Shown here one piece after another: positions 24,150 to 31,424 of a stretch of DNA of 32,895 nt. Position 1 is the stretch's first letter; the number at the start of each line of letters is the position of its first letter. Both the position numbers and the translations under genes were made by a program. Location of the stretch: NCBI GenBank assembly GCA_012719415.1, contig JAAYAK010000032.1, positions 1 through 32,895 of the forward strand. Direction: 5' to 3'. This stretch comes from Syntrophorhabdus sp. GTDB lineage: Bacteria > Desulfobacterota > Syntrophorhabdia > Syntrophorhabdales > Syntrophorhabdaceae. The notes under the pieces were generated by a model. The model was not told the DNA's origin. It worked only from the letters and a program-made list of their open reading frames with translations, and made no database searches.

Positions 24150-24292
24150 GGGGATAGGACCTATAGGAATGGATAGGACCGATGGGACATATAGGACCCA
24201 TAGGACGCGTAGGACTTATAGGACGCGCCAGGCCATAATTGCCGCTTCTGTCTCTGGCCTGTGACTTGCGACCTGTGACCTGTGACTTTTTT
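24150..24292. repeat. Tandem-unit element E11 with unlike arms
   Basis: The left arm (24152-24226) has about eight 9-10 nt units near TATAGGACC. The right arm (24252-24292) uses a different unit; on the minus strand it reads AAAAAAGTCACAGG and repeats of GTCACAG/GTCGCAA. The element fills the gap between convergent rdgB and tRNA-Glu. The left unit is the same as E1 at 71-110, reversed. Confidence 0.75.
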
Positions 24293-24295
24293 ATC

Positions 24296-24368
24296 TGGTC
24301 CCAACGAGAATCGAACTCGTGTTTTCGGCGTGAGAGGCCGACGTCCTGGGCCGCTAGACGATGGGACC
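24296..24368 (-). tRNA. tRNA-Glu (anticodon CTC)
   Basis: A 73-nt cloverleaf on the minus strand. The acceptor GGTCCCA pairs with TGGGACC plus discriminator A. The anticodon stem TCGGC/GCCGA encloses the loop CTCTCAC, anticodon CTC, reading GAG. The T arm has GAGTTCGATTCTC. CCA is not encoded, unlike the tRNA-Gly of this window. It is followed 3' by the AAAAAAGTCACAGG arm of E11. Confidence 0.93.
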
Positions 24369-24451
24369 GCCAAGCATGAATACTATCAGAAATGGATTCT
24401 CATTTCCACTAAAAAACCGACAAAACTCTATACATTTTGGTTGTTTCCTAT

Positions 24452-24457
24452 TATAAT
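24452..24457 (+). promoter_or_regulatory. Promoter -10 box of tatA
   Basis: A perfect TATAAT lies 30 bp before the tatA ATG. The -35 region at 17 bp spacing reads TATACA, a weak match. The AAGGAGG ribosome site follows at 24476-24482. Confidence 0.45.
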
Positions 24458-24486
24458 GGGGGGGACATCATCATAAGGAGGAAACA

Positions 24487-24705
24487 ATGTTTGGCCTCGG
24501 AATGCCGGAACTGATCATCATACTTGTCATCGTGATACTCATTTTCGGCGCCGGCAGGATCTCGGAGATAGGCGGGGCGATAGGGAAAGGGATCAAGGGC
24601 TTCAAGAAATCCGTCAACGAGCCCGAGTCCATCGATGTCACGCCGGATCAGAAGGATAAGCAGGAAAAGGACAAGGACCCCCAGAAACCGAACGAACCGA
24701 AGTAG
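24487..24705 (+). CDS. tatA: Twin-arginine translocase TatA/TatE subunit
   Basis: A 72-residue protein with the TatA plan: short N-terminus [12 protein letters not shown], one membrane helix (about 8-20), hinge [23 protein letters not shown] as amphipathic helix, and a charged Lys/Asp/Pro tail. TatA forms the protein-conducting part of the pathway for folded proteins. No tatB or tatC is nearby, so those would be elsewhere. A strong ribosome site and its own promoter point to independent expression. Confidence 0.93.
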   Translation: MFGLGMPELIIILVIVILIFGAGRISEIGGAIGKGIKGFKKSVNEPESIDVTPDQKDKQEKDKDPQKPNEPK

Positions 24706-24790
24706 CACCTCCCTATCTTCCCGTAAACGACAAAGAGGCGGCATCTAACCCCTGCCTTCCGGCTTTAAGCCTGCTGAACGCGAAAACCTC

Positions 24791-25780
24791 ATGGACATCC
24801 TGAACGGCAAGGAGAGAACATCGATCTTAAAGGCGGTGGAGGCCCTCGAGGCAGGCGACATCGTCGCCTTCCCCACGGAGACGGTGTACGGGCTTGGAGC
24901 CGTTGCCGAGAACCCCTACGCCGTGGCAAAGATCTTCGAGGTCAAGAAAAGGCCCCACTTCGACCCCCTCATCGTGCACCTTGACGGACCGGCGCGGCTG
25001 AAAGAGTATGTGACCGACGTGCCCGGCGAGGCGCGACGGCTCATGAAGGTGTTCTGGCCCGGTCCCCTCACCATGATCCTCAGGAAGATGCCCTCTATTC
25101 CCGACATCGTTACCGCCGGCCTTCCCACGGTGGGTGTGCGTGTTCCTTCCCACCCCGTCGCCCTGGAACTCATCGGCACGCTGAAAAAGCCCATCGCCGC
25201 ACCGAGCGCGAATCCCTTCGGCTACATGAGTCCCACGCGGGTGCGGCATGTGACCAGGTCCTTCGCGGACCGCGTGCCCATCGTTCTTGACGGCGGAAAC
25301 TCCTCCTACGGCATCGAGTCGACGATAGTGTCTTTCCGCCAGGGAGGGGTGTTCGTCCACCGCCATGGTGCCATAAGCGTCGAGGAACTCTCCGAGCACG
25401 TGAGGATAATCGAGGAAGAAAGGACGGGCGGCATCTGCGAGTCACCCGGCGAACTCCCTTACCATTATGCCCCCATGAAACCTCTCCGCCTCGTCACCGG
25501 CCCTTCCGACGCGCGGCACGAGGCATCGTCCTATCTCGCCTTCCGGCAACCGATGGAAGAGGTGAGGTCAAGGTATGTGAGGGTCCTCTCCCCATCAGGC
25601 GACCTCAGGGAGGCGGCCTCCAATTTCTTCTCCGCCCTCATCGATCTCGATCGTGACGACGTGGACGTCATCTATGCCGAAAGGCTGCCGGAAAAAGGCA
25701 TAGGCCGGGCCGTCATGGAACGGCTCAGGAAAGCCGCCCGCAGACACCCCCCTTCAGGCTGTCCACAACTCGTTGAATAA
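24791..25780 (+). CDS. Threonylcarbamoyl-AMP synthase, Sua5 type
   Basis: A 329-residue protein with an N-terminal YrdC domain (about 10-200: GDIVAFPTETVYGLGA, FEVKKRPHFDPLIVHL, FWPGPLTMIL, VGVRVPSHPVAL, AAPSANPFGYMSPT, LDGGNSSYGIESTIV) and a C-terminal Sua5 domain (about 225-325; PLPYHYAPMKPLRL-like ELPYHYAPMKPLRLV). It makes threonylcarbamoyl-AMP from threonine, bicarbonate and ATP for tRNA t6A37 synthesis. The two-domain length marks it as Sua5 rather than short TsaC. No clear ribosome site precedes the ATG. The 85 bp before it show nothing recognisable. Confidence 0.92.
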   Translation: MDILNGKERTSILKAVEALEAGDIVAFPTETVYGLGAVAENPYAVAKIFEVKKRPHFDPLIVHLDGPARLKEYVTDVPGEARRLMKVFWPGPLTMILRKMPSIPDIVTAGLPTVGVRVPSHPVALELIGTLKKPIAAPSANPFGYMSPTRVRHVTRSFADRVPIVLDGGNSSYGIESTIVSFRQGGVFVHRHGAISVEELSEHVRIIEEERTGGICESPGELPYHYAPMKPLRLVTGPSDARHEASSYLAFRQPMEEVRSRYVRVLSPSGDLREAASNFFSALIDLDRDDVDVIYAERLPEKGIGRAVMERLRKAARRHPPSGCPQLVE

Positions 25781-25791
25781 TTGGATGAACC

Positions 25792-25806
25792 GTGATAAGG
25801 TATCAC
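25792..25806. promoter_or_regulatory. GTGATA palindrome after the Sua5 gene
   Basis: GTGATA, AGG, TATCAC is a perfect 6-bp inverted repeat with a 3-bp centre, 12 bp after the Sua5 stop and about 100 bp before the lipoprotein gene. It looks like an operator half-site pair, but no regulator can be named. Confidence 0.3.
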
Positions 25807-25904
25807 CGAAAGCTCGATCGGAACAAAATGTGAAGCAACGATGAAAACATTTGATAAGATTGAAAAAACATTTTTGCACGGTTTTTGGGCAAAGGGGAGA
25901 TAGC

Positions 25905-26285
25905 ATGAGTATGATCAAGGGGTTACAGGTTTCTTTATACAATTTGTCAACAGCTTTTCCACAAAAATTGTGGAAAAGTCTCAAAAGTCCCCGCTTTTCA
26001 ATGACCTGTATCGTACTTCTGTCCTGTTTTGTTTTGATTTCCTGTTCATACATGAAAAAGGTTACGGGAAAACCGCAGCCGCTTATGGAGAACTCCCTCA
26101 TCTCACTGAACGAGGACGAGGTCCGCAAGAAACTGGGTGAGCCCACCATGGTGAGTCTCACGCCGGAGAACAAGATCATCTGGACATATCGCCCCGAGTG
26201 GAAGATCATGCCTGACAACAAGGGCACAGTCTACGTGGAATTCGACAACGGCAAGGTTACAAAAGTGATCAAGGCGGAGCAATGA
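25905..26285 (+). CDS. Small lipoprotein, possibly BamE/SmpA-like
   Basis: A predicted 126-residue lipoprotein. The ATG at 25905 has AAAGGGGAGA upstream and yields an unusually long, basic N-region before the hydrophobic stretch CIVLLSCFVLISC; the lipobox LISC puts the acylated Cys at 47. The mature part (ENSLISLNEDEVRKKLGEPTMVSLTPENKIIWTYRPEW, YVEFDNGKVTKVIK) has the short beta-meander plan of SmpA/OmlA/BamE proteins. A later in-frame ATG (26001) would give too short a signal peptide. The stop overlaps the next gene in ATGA. A DnaA-box-like palindrome (25954-25978) lies inside the N-region. Confidence 0.6.
   Translation: MSMIKGLQVSLYNLSTAFPQKLWKSLKSPRFSMTCIVLLSCFVLISCSYMKKVTGKPQPLMENSLISLNEDEVRKKLGEPTMVSLTPENKIIWTYRPEWKIMPDNKGTVYVEFDNGKVTKVIKAEQ
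25954..25978. promoter_or_regulatory. DnaA-box-like palindrome
   Basis: CTTTTCCACAA, AAA, TTGTGGAAAAG: an 11-bp perfect inverted repeat containing TTTTCCACA on both strands, each a match to the relaxed DnaA box TTWTNCACA. TTGTCAACA lies 2 bp upstream and CTGTCCACA at 25759-25767; both are weaker. A regulatory site is as likely as an origin; gene strand bias does not switch here. Confidence 0.3.
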
Positions 26286-26545
26286 CCATGCTATGCGAGA
26301 CGTGTTCGAAGGAGTTCGAGAAAACGACCTGCCCTCACTGCAGGGAAGACATCTTCCGGTTTGGCGCTTACTGCTATCTTTGCGGAGGGACGCTGACGGT
26401 CGAGGCGCCTGTCGGGGAAGAGACCGGCGAAGATGATGACTTTTCGAAGAGGATCCTGTGCAGCGACGGGGCCTGCATCGGCGTGATAGACGAGAGAGGC
26501 ATCTGCAAGGTATGCGGAAAACCGTACACGCCGGAATCGGAATAA
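26282..26545 (+). CDS. Zinc-ribbon protein of unknown function
   Basis: A protein of 87 residues (ATG 26282, or 85 from ATG 26288) with four Cys pairs: LCETC, CPHC, CYLCGG, and CSDGAC with CKVCG. They would form two zinc ribbons separated by an acidic linker (GEETGEDDD). I cannot assign a function; such proteins often act as adaptors. It overlaps the upstream lipoprotein gene by four bases and the downstream gene by 34 bp, so the three are almost certainly translated from one message. Confidence 0.65.
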   Translation: MTMLCETCSKEFEKTTCPHCREDIFRFGAYCYLCGGTLTVEAPVGEETGEDDDFSKRILCSDGACIGVIDERGICKVCGKPYTPESE

Positions 26546-27075
26546 TCCTCGTCGCCTGCTTCGTCTGTTCCTGCACGACCTACAGCATCTATTCACGAAA
26601 CGTTGTGGCCGGAAAGAACCTCGTTTCGGAGAAGAAGTACGACGATGCCGCGAGGTACCTCGCGGAGGCTGCCCGGTACAACGTCGATGGCGCGGCGTTC
26701 ACATACCTCGCCGTCGCGGCCTATCATCAGGGCGAACTGGACAAGGCCCTTGGCTACGTGAAGAGCGCGGAGAAGTCGCCCCCCGACATTCTCACGTCTC
26801 TCCGCATGTACGGCTACAAGGCGCTCATCCTGATCGGCCTCAAGGACCCGGGGGCCATGAAGGCGCTCAAGGAATACACAGACCGCTACGATGCTTTCTA
26901 TCCCCTCGAATCCATCAACGAGATAAAGGCAATGTGGCGAACGGGCACTGTCGACAGACCCCGCCTGGAGACGGTCATCGAGGAGCAACTCACGACACAT
27001 GAAGAGGACCTGGACCTCTATATATATAATAATGTAGGTTTCTATGCCCGGGACAACCGGGAAGGGGCGTACTAG
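26512..27075 (+). CDS. TPR-like lipoprotein
   Basis: A predicted 187-residue protein with the signal peptide MRKTVHAGIGIILVACFVCS and acylated Cys21 (lipobox VCSC). The mature part contains alpha-helical repeats like tetratricopeptide units (EKKYDDAARYLAEAARYNVDGAAFTYLAVAAYHQGELDKALGYVKSAEK) and is probably a periplasmic scaffold. The ATG at 26512 was chosen because it gives a proper lipoprotein signal; the upstream part of the frame is Arg-rich shadow of the zinc-ribbon gene. ftsY follows after 11 bp. Confidence 0.6.
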   Translation: MRKTVHAGIGIILVACFVCSCTTYSIYSRNVVAGKNLVSEKKYDDAARYLAEAARYNVDGAAFTYLAVAAYHQGELDKALGYVKSAEKSPPDILTSLRMYGYKALILIGLKDPGAMKALKEYTDRYDAFYPLESINEIKAMWRTGTVDRPRLETVIEEQLTTHEEDLDLYIYNNVGFYARDNREGAY

Positions 27076-27086
27076 GGGACGATACC

Positions 27087-27995
<909 letters not shown>

Positions 27996-28378
27996 ACGGA
28001 CGGACGGGTCTGCGCGCAAAAGCGCGCAAACGGGTCGGCGCTCGCGCGCCTAACGGGCAAACGGGGGAAGAGGCACACGGGTCTTTCGCTTCGCGAAAAA
28101 CGGGCGGACGGGCAAACGGGTAAGGACCTTGTTGGTGCCCCGGGAAAGCCGGGGAATCTGTCTTGCGCGTTTCCGCGCATAATCTCTCATTTTATGTAAT
28201 GGTGTATAAACCTACCGGCAGTCTCTGCGGCGGCAGACAAAGAGTACATGTCCGGATCGGGACAGGTTGGTTGTCCAACAGCTGTCCTTCTCGGCCCGTC
28301 CTCGCCTTTCCCCGTCTGCCCGTTAGGCGCGCGAGCGCCGACCCGTTTGCCCGAAGGGCAGACCCGTCTACGTCCTTA
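27996..28378. repeat. Large inverted element E12 with nested small hairpins
   Basis: It fills the gap between convergent ftsY and purN. A 39-bp segment (28028-28066) recurs inverted at 28310-28348 with one mismatch by eye. It includes GGCGCTCGCGCGCC and ACGGGCAAACGGG. Next to it, after a conserved GACGGGTCT, each copy has a different small hairpin: GCGCGCAAAAGCGCGC (left) or GCCCTTCGGGC (right). A third copy has TTTCGCTTCGCGAAA (near 28089). Between the arms lie hairpins at 28138-28154, 28164-28179 and 28259-28288. The right arm runs into the purN stop codon. No gene is seen in the 380 bp. Confidence 0.8.
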
Positions 28379-28981
28379 CCGGCCCTCGCCGGCAAGGACT
28401 ATCTCCCCCGTCGCTATCTTTTCCAGTGTTGCCGGGTAGACGATGTGTTCCTGTTCGAGGACGCGGGCAGCCAGGGTCTCGGGGGTGTCGCCGGGCATGA
28501 CGGGGACGCGCACCTGGGCAAGGATGGGCCCCCTGTCGTATTCCTCGTCCACGAGATGCACCGTCACACCGGACTCCGTCTCTCCCGCCGCGATGACGGC
28601 CTCGTGGACGTGCATGCCCCACATCCCCTTGCCGCCGTGTTTCGGCAGGAGCGCCGGATGGATGTTGAGGATGCGCCCCTTGAAGTGCGCGAGCGTTTTG
28701 GGCCCGAGCTTCTTCATGTAGCCCGCAAGGGCAACGACATTGACCTTGTGGCGGACAAGCGCATCGAGGATTGCCTGGTCGAGGCTCTCCGGATCGGGAT
28801 GGGTCGTGCCGCTTAAGTGGTAGCTCGGGATGCCCTCCACCCTCGCGCGCTCAAGGGCCCGCGAATCGCCGTTGTTGCTGATGACGACAACCGGCGTCGC
28901 GTGCAGTCTCCCCGCCTTGCAGGCATCGATAATGGCCTGCATATTGCTCCCCCCATGTGACGCAAGAAACCCGATATTCAT
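28376..28981 (-). CDS. purN: Phosphoribosylglycinamide formyltransferase PurN
   Basis: A 201-residue enzyme transferring formyl from 10-formyl-tetrahydrofolate to GAR in purine synthesis. Motifs: GFLASHGGSNMQAIIDA, VVVISNNGDSRALERA, VVALAGYMKKLGPKTL, the catalytic segment ILNIHPALLP with conserved Asn/His, and HLVDEEYDRGPILAQ with the conserved Asp. The ATG at 28981 was chosen because GGGGG lies just upstream and the family starts with this strand. It sits 104 bp after prmA on the same strand. Its TAA stop lies in the GGTAAGGAC end of element E12. Confidence 0.93.
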   Translation of the reverse strand: MNIGFLASHGGSNMQAIIDACKAGRLHATPVVVISNNGDSRALERARVEGIPSYHLSGTTHPDPESLDQAILDALVRHKVNVVALAGYMKKLGPKTLAHFKGRILNIHPALLPKHGGKGMWGMHVHEAVIAAGETESGVTVHLVDEEYDRGPILAQVRVPVMPGDTPETLAARVLEQEHIVYPATLEKIATGEIVLAGEGR

Positions 28982-29055
28982 GACGCCCCCTGGCAAACTG
29001 AAATAGGATCCGGGAATCCGGGTCATCTGCCCGGATCACCCCGTCCTTTGCTCTT

Positions 29056-29085
29056 CCCTTGAAACCTGAAACCTGCAACCTGAGA
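29056..29085. repeat. Single tandem-unit arm E13 (AACCTGA units)
   Basis: Immediately after the prmA TAG stop (minus strand) comes TCTCAGGTTGCAGG followed by GTTTCAG/GTTTCAA units. No inverted partner is seen before purN; instead ATCCGGG and CCCGGAT words (29012-29036) form a separate hairpin. Confidence 0.6.
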
Positions 29086-29913
29086 CTATCTTCTCAGGAC
29101 AAACCCCCTCCAGGCATTCTTCCTGACCTCCATCACCGGCTCCCAGGGAACAAAAAGCCGCAGAGCTTCCTTCTTCTCCCTGCCGATGATGCCTGAGACG
29201 ATGAGGGTCCCTTTCTTCTTCAACAGCCCCATGATGTGTCCCGACGACAGGGCGAAGGTGCGGATGTCGAGGTTGGCGAGGACGACGTCGTACCTTCCGC
29301 TCACATCCATGAGATCGGCACAGACGACCTCGACCCCCGCTGTTCCGTTGAGGAGCACGTTCTTTTGCGCCGAAAGGACCGCGTCAAGGTCGTTGTCGAC
29401 GGCGTAAACGCGCCGGGCGCCCTTCACGCGGGCGTACAGGGACAGGAGCGCCGAGCCGCAGCCGAGATCGAGGACGCGCTTCCCCGCGAGGTCCGTCTGC
29501 CTCATGAGCTTCATCATGAGCCGTGTCGACTCGTGCCTGCCCGTGCCGAAGGCCATCCCGGGCTCGATGGTGATATACGTGACCCCTTCCCGCCTTCCGT
29601 TCCAGGGTGCCCGGATGACAATGTCCTCGACCGTAACGGGCCGGAAATACCGCTTCGCCATCTCTGAGTAATCGCGGCGCGCTTCGTCGGTGACGCGGAC
29701 GTCCCTCACGGCGATCCCGCTTCGCCGCATTGCCGTGAGGTACGTCTCCACCTGTTCCGGGTAGGCCCTGACGATCGTTTCCCCGCCCTCTTCAACGACC
29801 CATATCCCCGACGGGGAATGGAGCGTGTAGATCTCCTCGGGCAGCAACTCCTCTCCCCCCGGCTCCACCACGATATCGACACGCTTCACCGTCTTCGCCA
29901 CATCGCCTTTCAC
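29086..29913 (-). CDS. prmA: Ribosomal protein L11 methyltransferase PrmA-like
   Basis: About 275 residues. The C-terminal Rossmann methyltransferase domain has GMAFGTGRHESTRLMM, VLDLGCGSALLSLYARVKG, VYAVDNDLDAVLSAQKN, YDVVLANLD and LLKKKGTLIVSGII, which is the PrmA signature. PrmA trimethylates ribosomal protein L11. The N-terminal substrate domain is shorter and less conserved, so a related substrate is possible. GTG 29913 was chosen because GGGGAGG precedes it by 5 nt; GTG 29919 and TTG 29916 overlap that site too closely. It lies upstream of purN on the same strand. Confidence 0.85.
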   Translation of the reverse strand: MKGDVAKTVKRVDIVVEPGGEELLPEEIYTLHSPSGIWVVEEGGETIVRAYPEQVETYLTAMRRSGIAVRDVRVTDEARRDYSEMAKRYFRPVTVEDIVIRAPWNGRREGVTYITIEPGMAFGTGRHESTRLMMKLMRQTDLAGKRVLDLGCGSALLSLYARVKGARRVYAVDNDLDAVLSAQKNVLLNGTAGVEVVCADLMDVSGRYDVVLANLDIRTFALSSGHIMGLLKKKGTLIVSGIIGREKKEALRLFVPWEPVMEVRKNAWRGFVLRR

Positions 29914-30035
29914 CAACACCTCCCCACAGGTCTGATCGACATCGGCCGCACCGTCCTCATTTCTTGTCTATTGCCCATCGATACCCTATGCGAGATTATA
30001 GCGGAAAGCCCCTGCATTATCAATCGGGACAGGCG

Positions 30036-30136
30036 GAAAGACCGCTCCAGGCTCGGAGCTCCGCGTTCCTCATCTTTTTGGGACCAGCGCCTTTCTCCCG
30101 CCTGGAACGTGGAACCGTGAACATGGAACCTTCTTT
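30036..30136. repeat. Inverted tandem-unit element E14 (TGGAACS units)
   Basis: The left arm (30036-30070) begins GAAAGACCGCTCCAGG and ends GCGTTCCT. The right arm (30101-30136) reads CCTGGAACGTGGAACC and GTGAACATGGAACC, then TTCTTTT. The arms match imperfectly in inverted orientation. It lies between the divergent prmA and UPF0280 genes, just upstream of the latter's promoter. Confidence 0.65.
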
Positions 30137-30148
30137 TCTCTCGCTTCA

Positions 30149-30177
30149 TTGACACCGACCCACCCTCCTGCTATAGT
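30149..30177 (+). promoter_or_regulatory. Strong sigma-70 promoter of the UPF0280 operon
   Basis: A perfect TTGACA (30149-30154), 17-bp spacer and TATAGT (30172-30177), preceded by TGC as an extended -10. The leader to the ATG at 30245 is about 60 nt. This is the best consensus promoter in the window. Confidence 0.65.
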
Positions 30178-30244
30178 ACGAACACCGCGTCACGTCGAAG
30201 GTGATCACCAGCACGGCCGTCCACGGGGATCGCGGCACAGCCCC

Positions 30245-30967
30245 ATGTATGAGGAAAGATTCTATCGCCGGATATCGAAACCCGCCGAACTCGCCTGCTA
30301 CGAAGTGCAGTACAGGGAGACAGATCTCTTTTGCTGCACCGACAGCGACTTAAGCCCCTTCATAAAGAAGCGGGTCCTCTTCTACCGGAACCAGCTCGAG
30401 GAATACATCCGGACGAGACCTTCCTTTGCCGACAGCCTTTCCCCCCTTGCGGAAGACCGGTTCGCGCCTGCCATCGCCTCGGAGATGATACGCGCCTCCG
30501 CCCTCGTCGGGGTGGGACCGCTCGCAACCGTCGCCGGCGCCATTGCCGAGTTCGTGGGCCGTGACATCATGCCGCTGACCCGCGACTTCATCATTGAGAA
30601 CGGGGGCGATATCTATCTCAGGACATCGGAGAGGCGCACCATACAGGTCCACGCCGGGCCCTCCCCGTTCAGCGGGCGCATCGGGATCGAACTGAAACCG
30701 GGCCCCGATCCCCGGGGGGTCTGCACCTCGTCGGGAACGGTGGGCCACTCCTTAAGCTTCGGCGAGGCCGATGCCGTCTGCGTGGTGGGAAACTCGTCCC
30801 TTTTTGCCGACGGACTTGCAACTTACCTCGGTAATAGTGTAAAAAAAAAGGACGATATCGCTGCCGCCGTCGAAAAAGGACAGCGCTTTCCCGGTGTAAC
30901 GGGGATATTGATCATACTCGGCGATCAGCTCGGCGCCTGGGGAGATCTTGACATCGTCGAAGTATAA
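30245..30967 (+). CDS. UPF0280 (COG2122) family protein, ApbE-like
   Basis: A 240-residue protein of the UPF0280/COG2122 family, distantly related to ApbE flavin transferases. Recognisable stretches: YEVQYRETDLFCCTDSDL, ASALVGVGPLATVAGAIAEFVGR, DFIIENGGDIYLRT, GVCTSSGTVGHSLSFGEADAV. In Methanosarcina, this family is genetically associated with the COG1900 + NIL-ferredoxin route that makes homocysteine from aspartate semialdehyde and sulfide; the reaction is not settled. A NIL-ferredoxin gene lies 46 bp downstream here, the usual partner. The ATG at 30245 begins MYEERFYRR; an earlier TTG start would overlap the promoter. Confidence 0.82.
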   Translation: MYEERFYRRISKPAELACYEVQYRETDLFCCTDSDLSPFIKKRVLFYRNQLEEYIRTRPSFADSLSPLAEDRFAPAIASEMIRASALVGVGPLATVAGAIAEFVGRDIMPLTRDFIIENGGDIYLRTSERRTIQVHAGPSPFSGRIGIELKPGPDPRGVCTSSGTVGHSLSFGEADAVCVVGNSSLFADGLATYLGNSVKKKDDIAAAVEKGQRFPGVTGILIILGDQLGAWGDLDIVEV

Positions 30968-31013
30968 TCCGTCAGTCCGCCGGCAGGGCTCGAACGAAAC
31001 ACGCGAGGACTCC

Positions 31014-31424
31014 ATGAAGAAAAGGATCATTCTCCGCTTTAAGAAAGACACCATCGACAAGCCCATCGTCTACCGGCTCGTCAAGGATTACAATCTGGTC
31101 TTCAACATCCTGAGGGCCAACATATCCCCCAGGGCAGAGTCCCTCATGGTCATGGAGGTGGAGGGCACGGAGACGAATTTCAAGAAGGCCGTCAGGTACC
31201 TCAAAGACCTCAACATCGACACGGAACCCATGGAGCAGGACATCAACCGCGACGAGACGCGGTGCGTTCACTGCGGCCTCTGTACCAGCGTCTGTGCGCC
31301 CGGGGCCCTTTTCATCAGGGACAGGAAGACCATGAAAGTGGAGTTCGACTATACCCGCTGCGTTGCCTGCGAGCTCTGTGTCCGGGTGTGTCCCGTCAAG
31401 GCCATGAATGTCTCCTTCGAGTAA
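31014..31424 (+). CDS. NIL-domain ferredoxin with two [4Fe-4S] sites
   Basis: A 136-residue protein. The NIL domain (1-75; IILRFKKDTIDKPIVYRLVKDYNLVFNILRANISP) is also found in methionine ABC transporters, where it binds methionine. A 2[4Fe-4S] ferredoxin domain follows with Cys84, 87, 90, 94 and Cys116, 119, 122, 126. In archaea such proteins work with COG1900 proteins in homocysteine synthesis. It shares its operon with UPF0280 upstream and overlaps the cysteine desulfurase by 17 bp. A COG1900 gene is not in the window. Confidence 0.88.
   Translation: MKKRIILRFKKDTIDKPIVYRLVKDYNLVFNILRANISPRAESLMVMEVEGTETNFKKAVRYLKDLNIDTEPMEQDINRDETRCVHCGLCTSVCAPGALFIRDRKTMKVEFDYTRCVACELCVRVCPVKAMNVSFE

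Noticed and set aside
25755-25990. Chromosomal origin
   Set aside because: Only two good DnaA-like boxes, no dnaA/dnaN/gidA/rpmH neighbour and no change in gene strand bias; kept only as a DnaA-box-like palindrome.
28259-28288. Small RNA gene between ftsY and purN
   Set aside because: The hairpin GGACAG-GTTGG-TTGT-CCAAC-AG-CTGTCC is good, but no promoter or terminator defines a transcript; left within E12.
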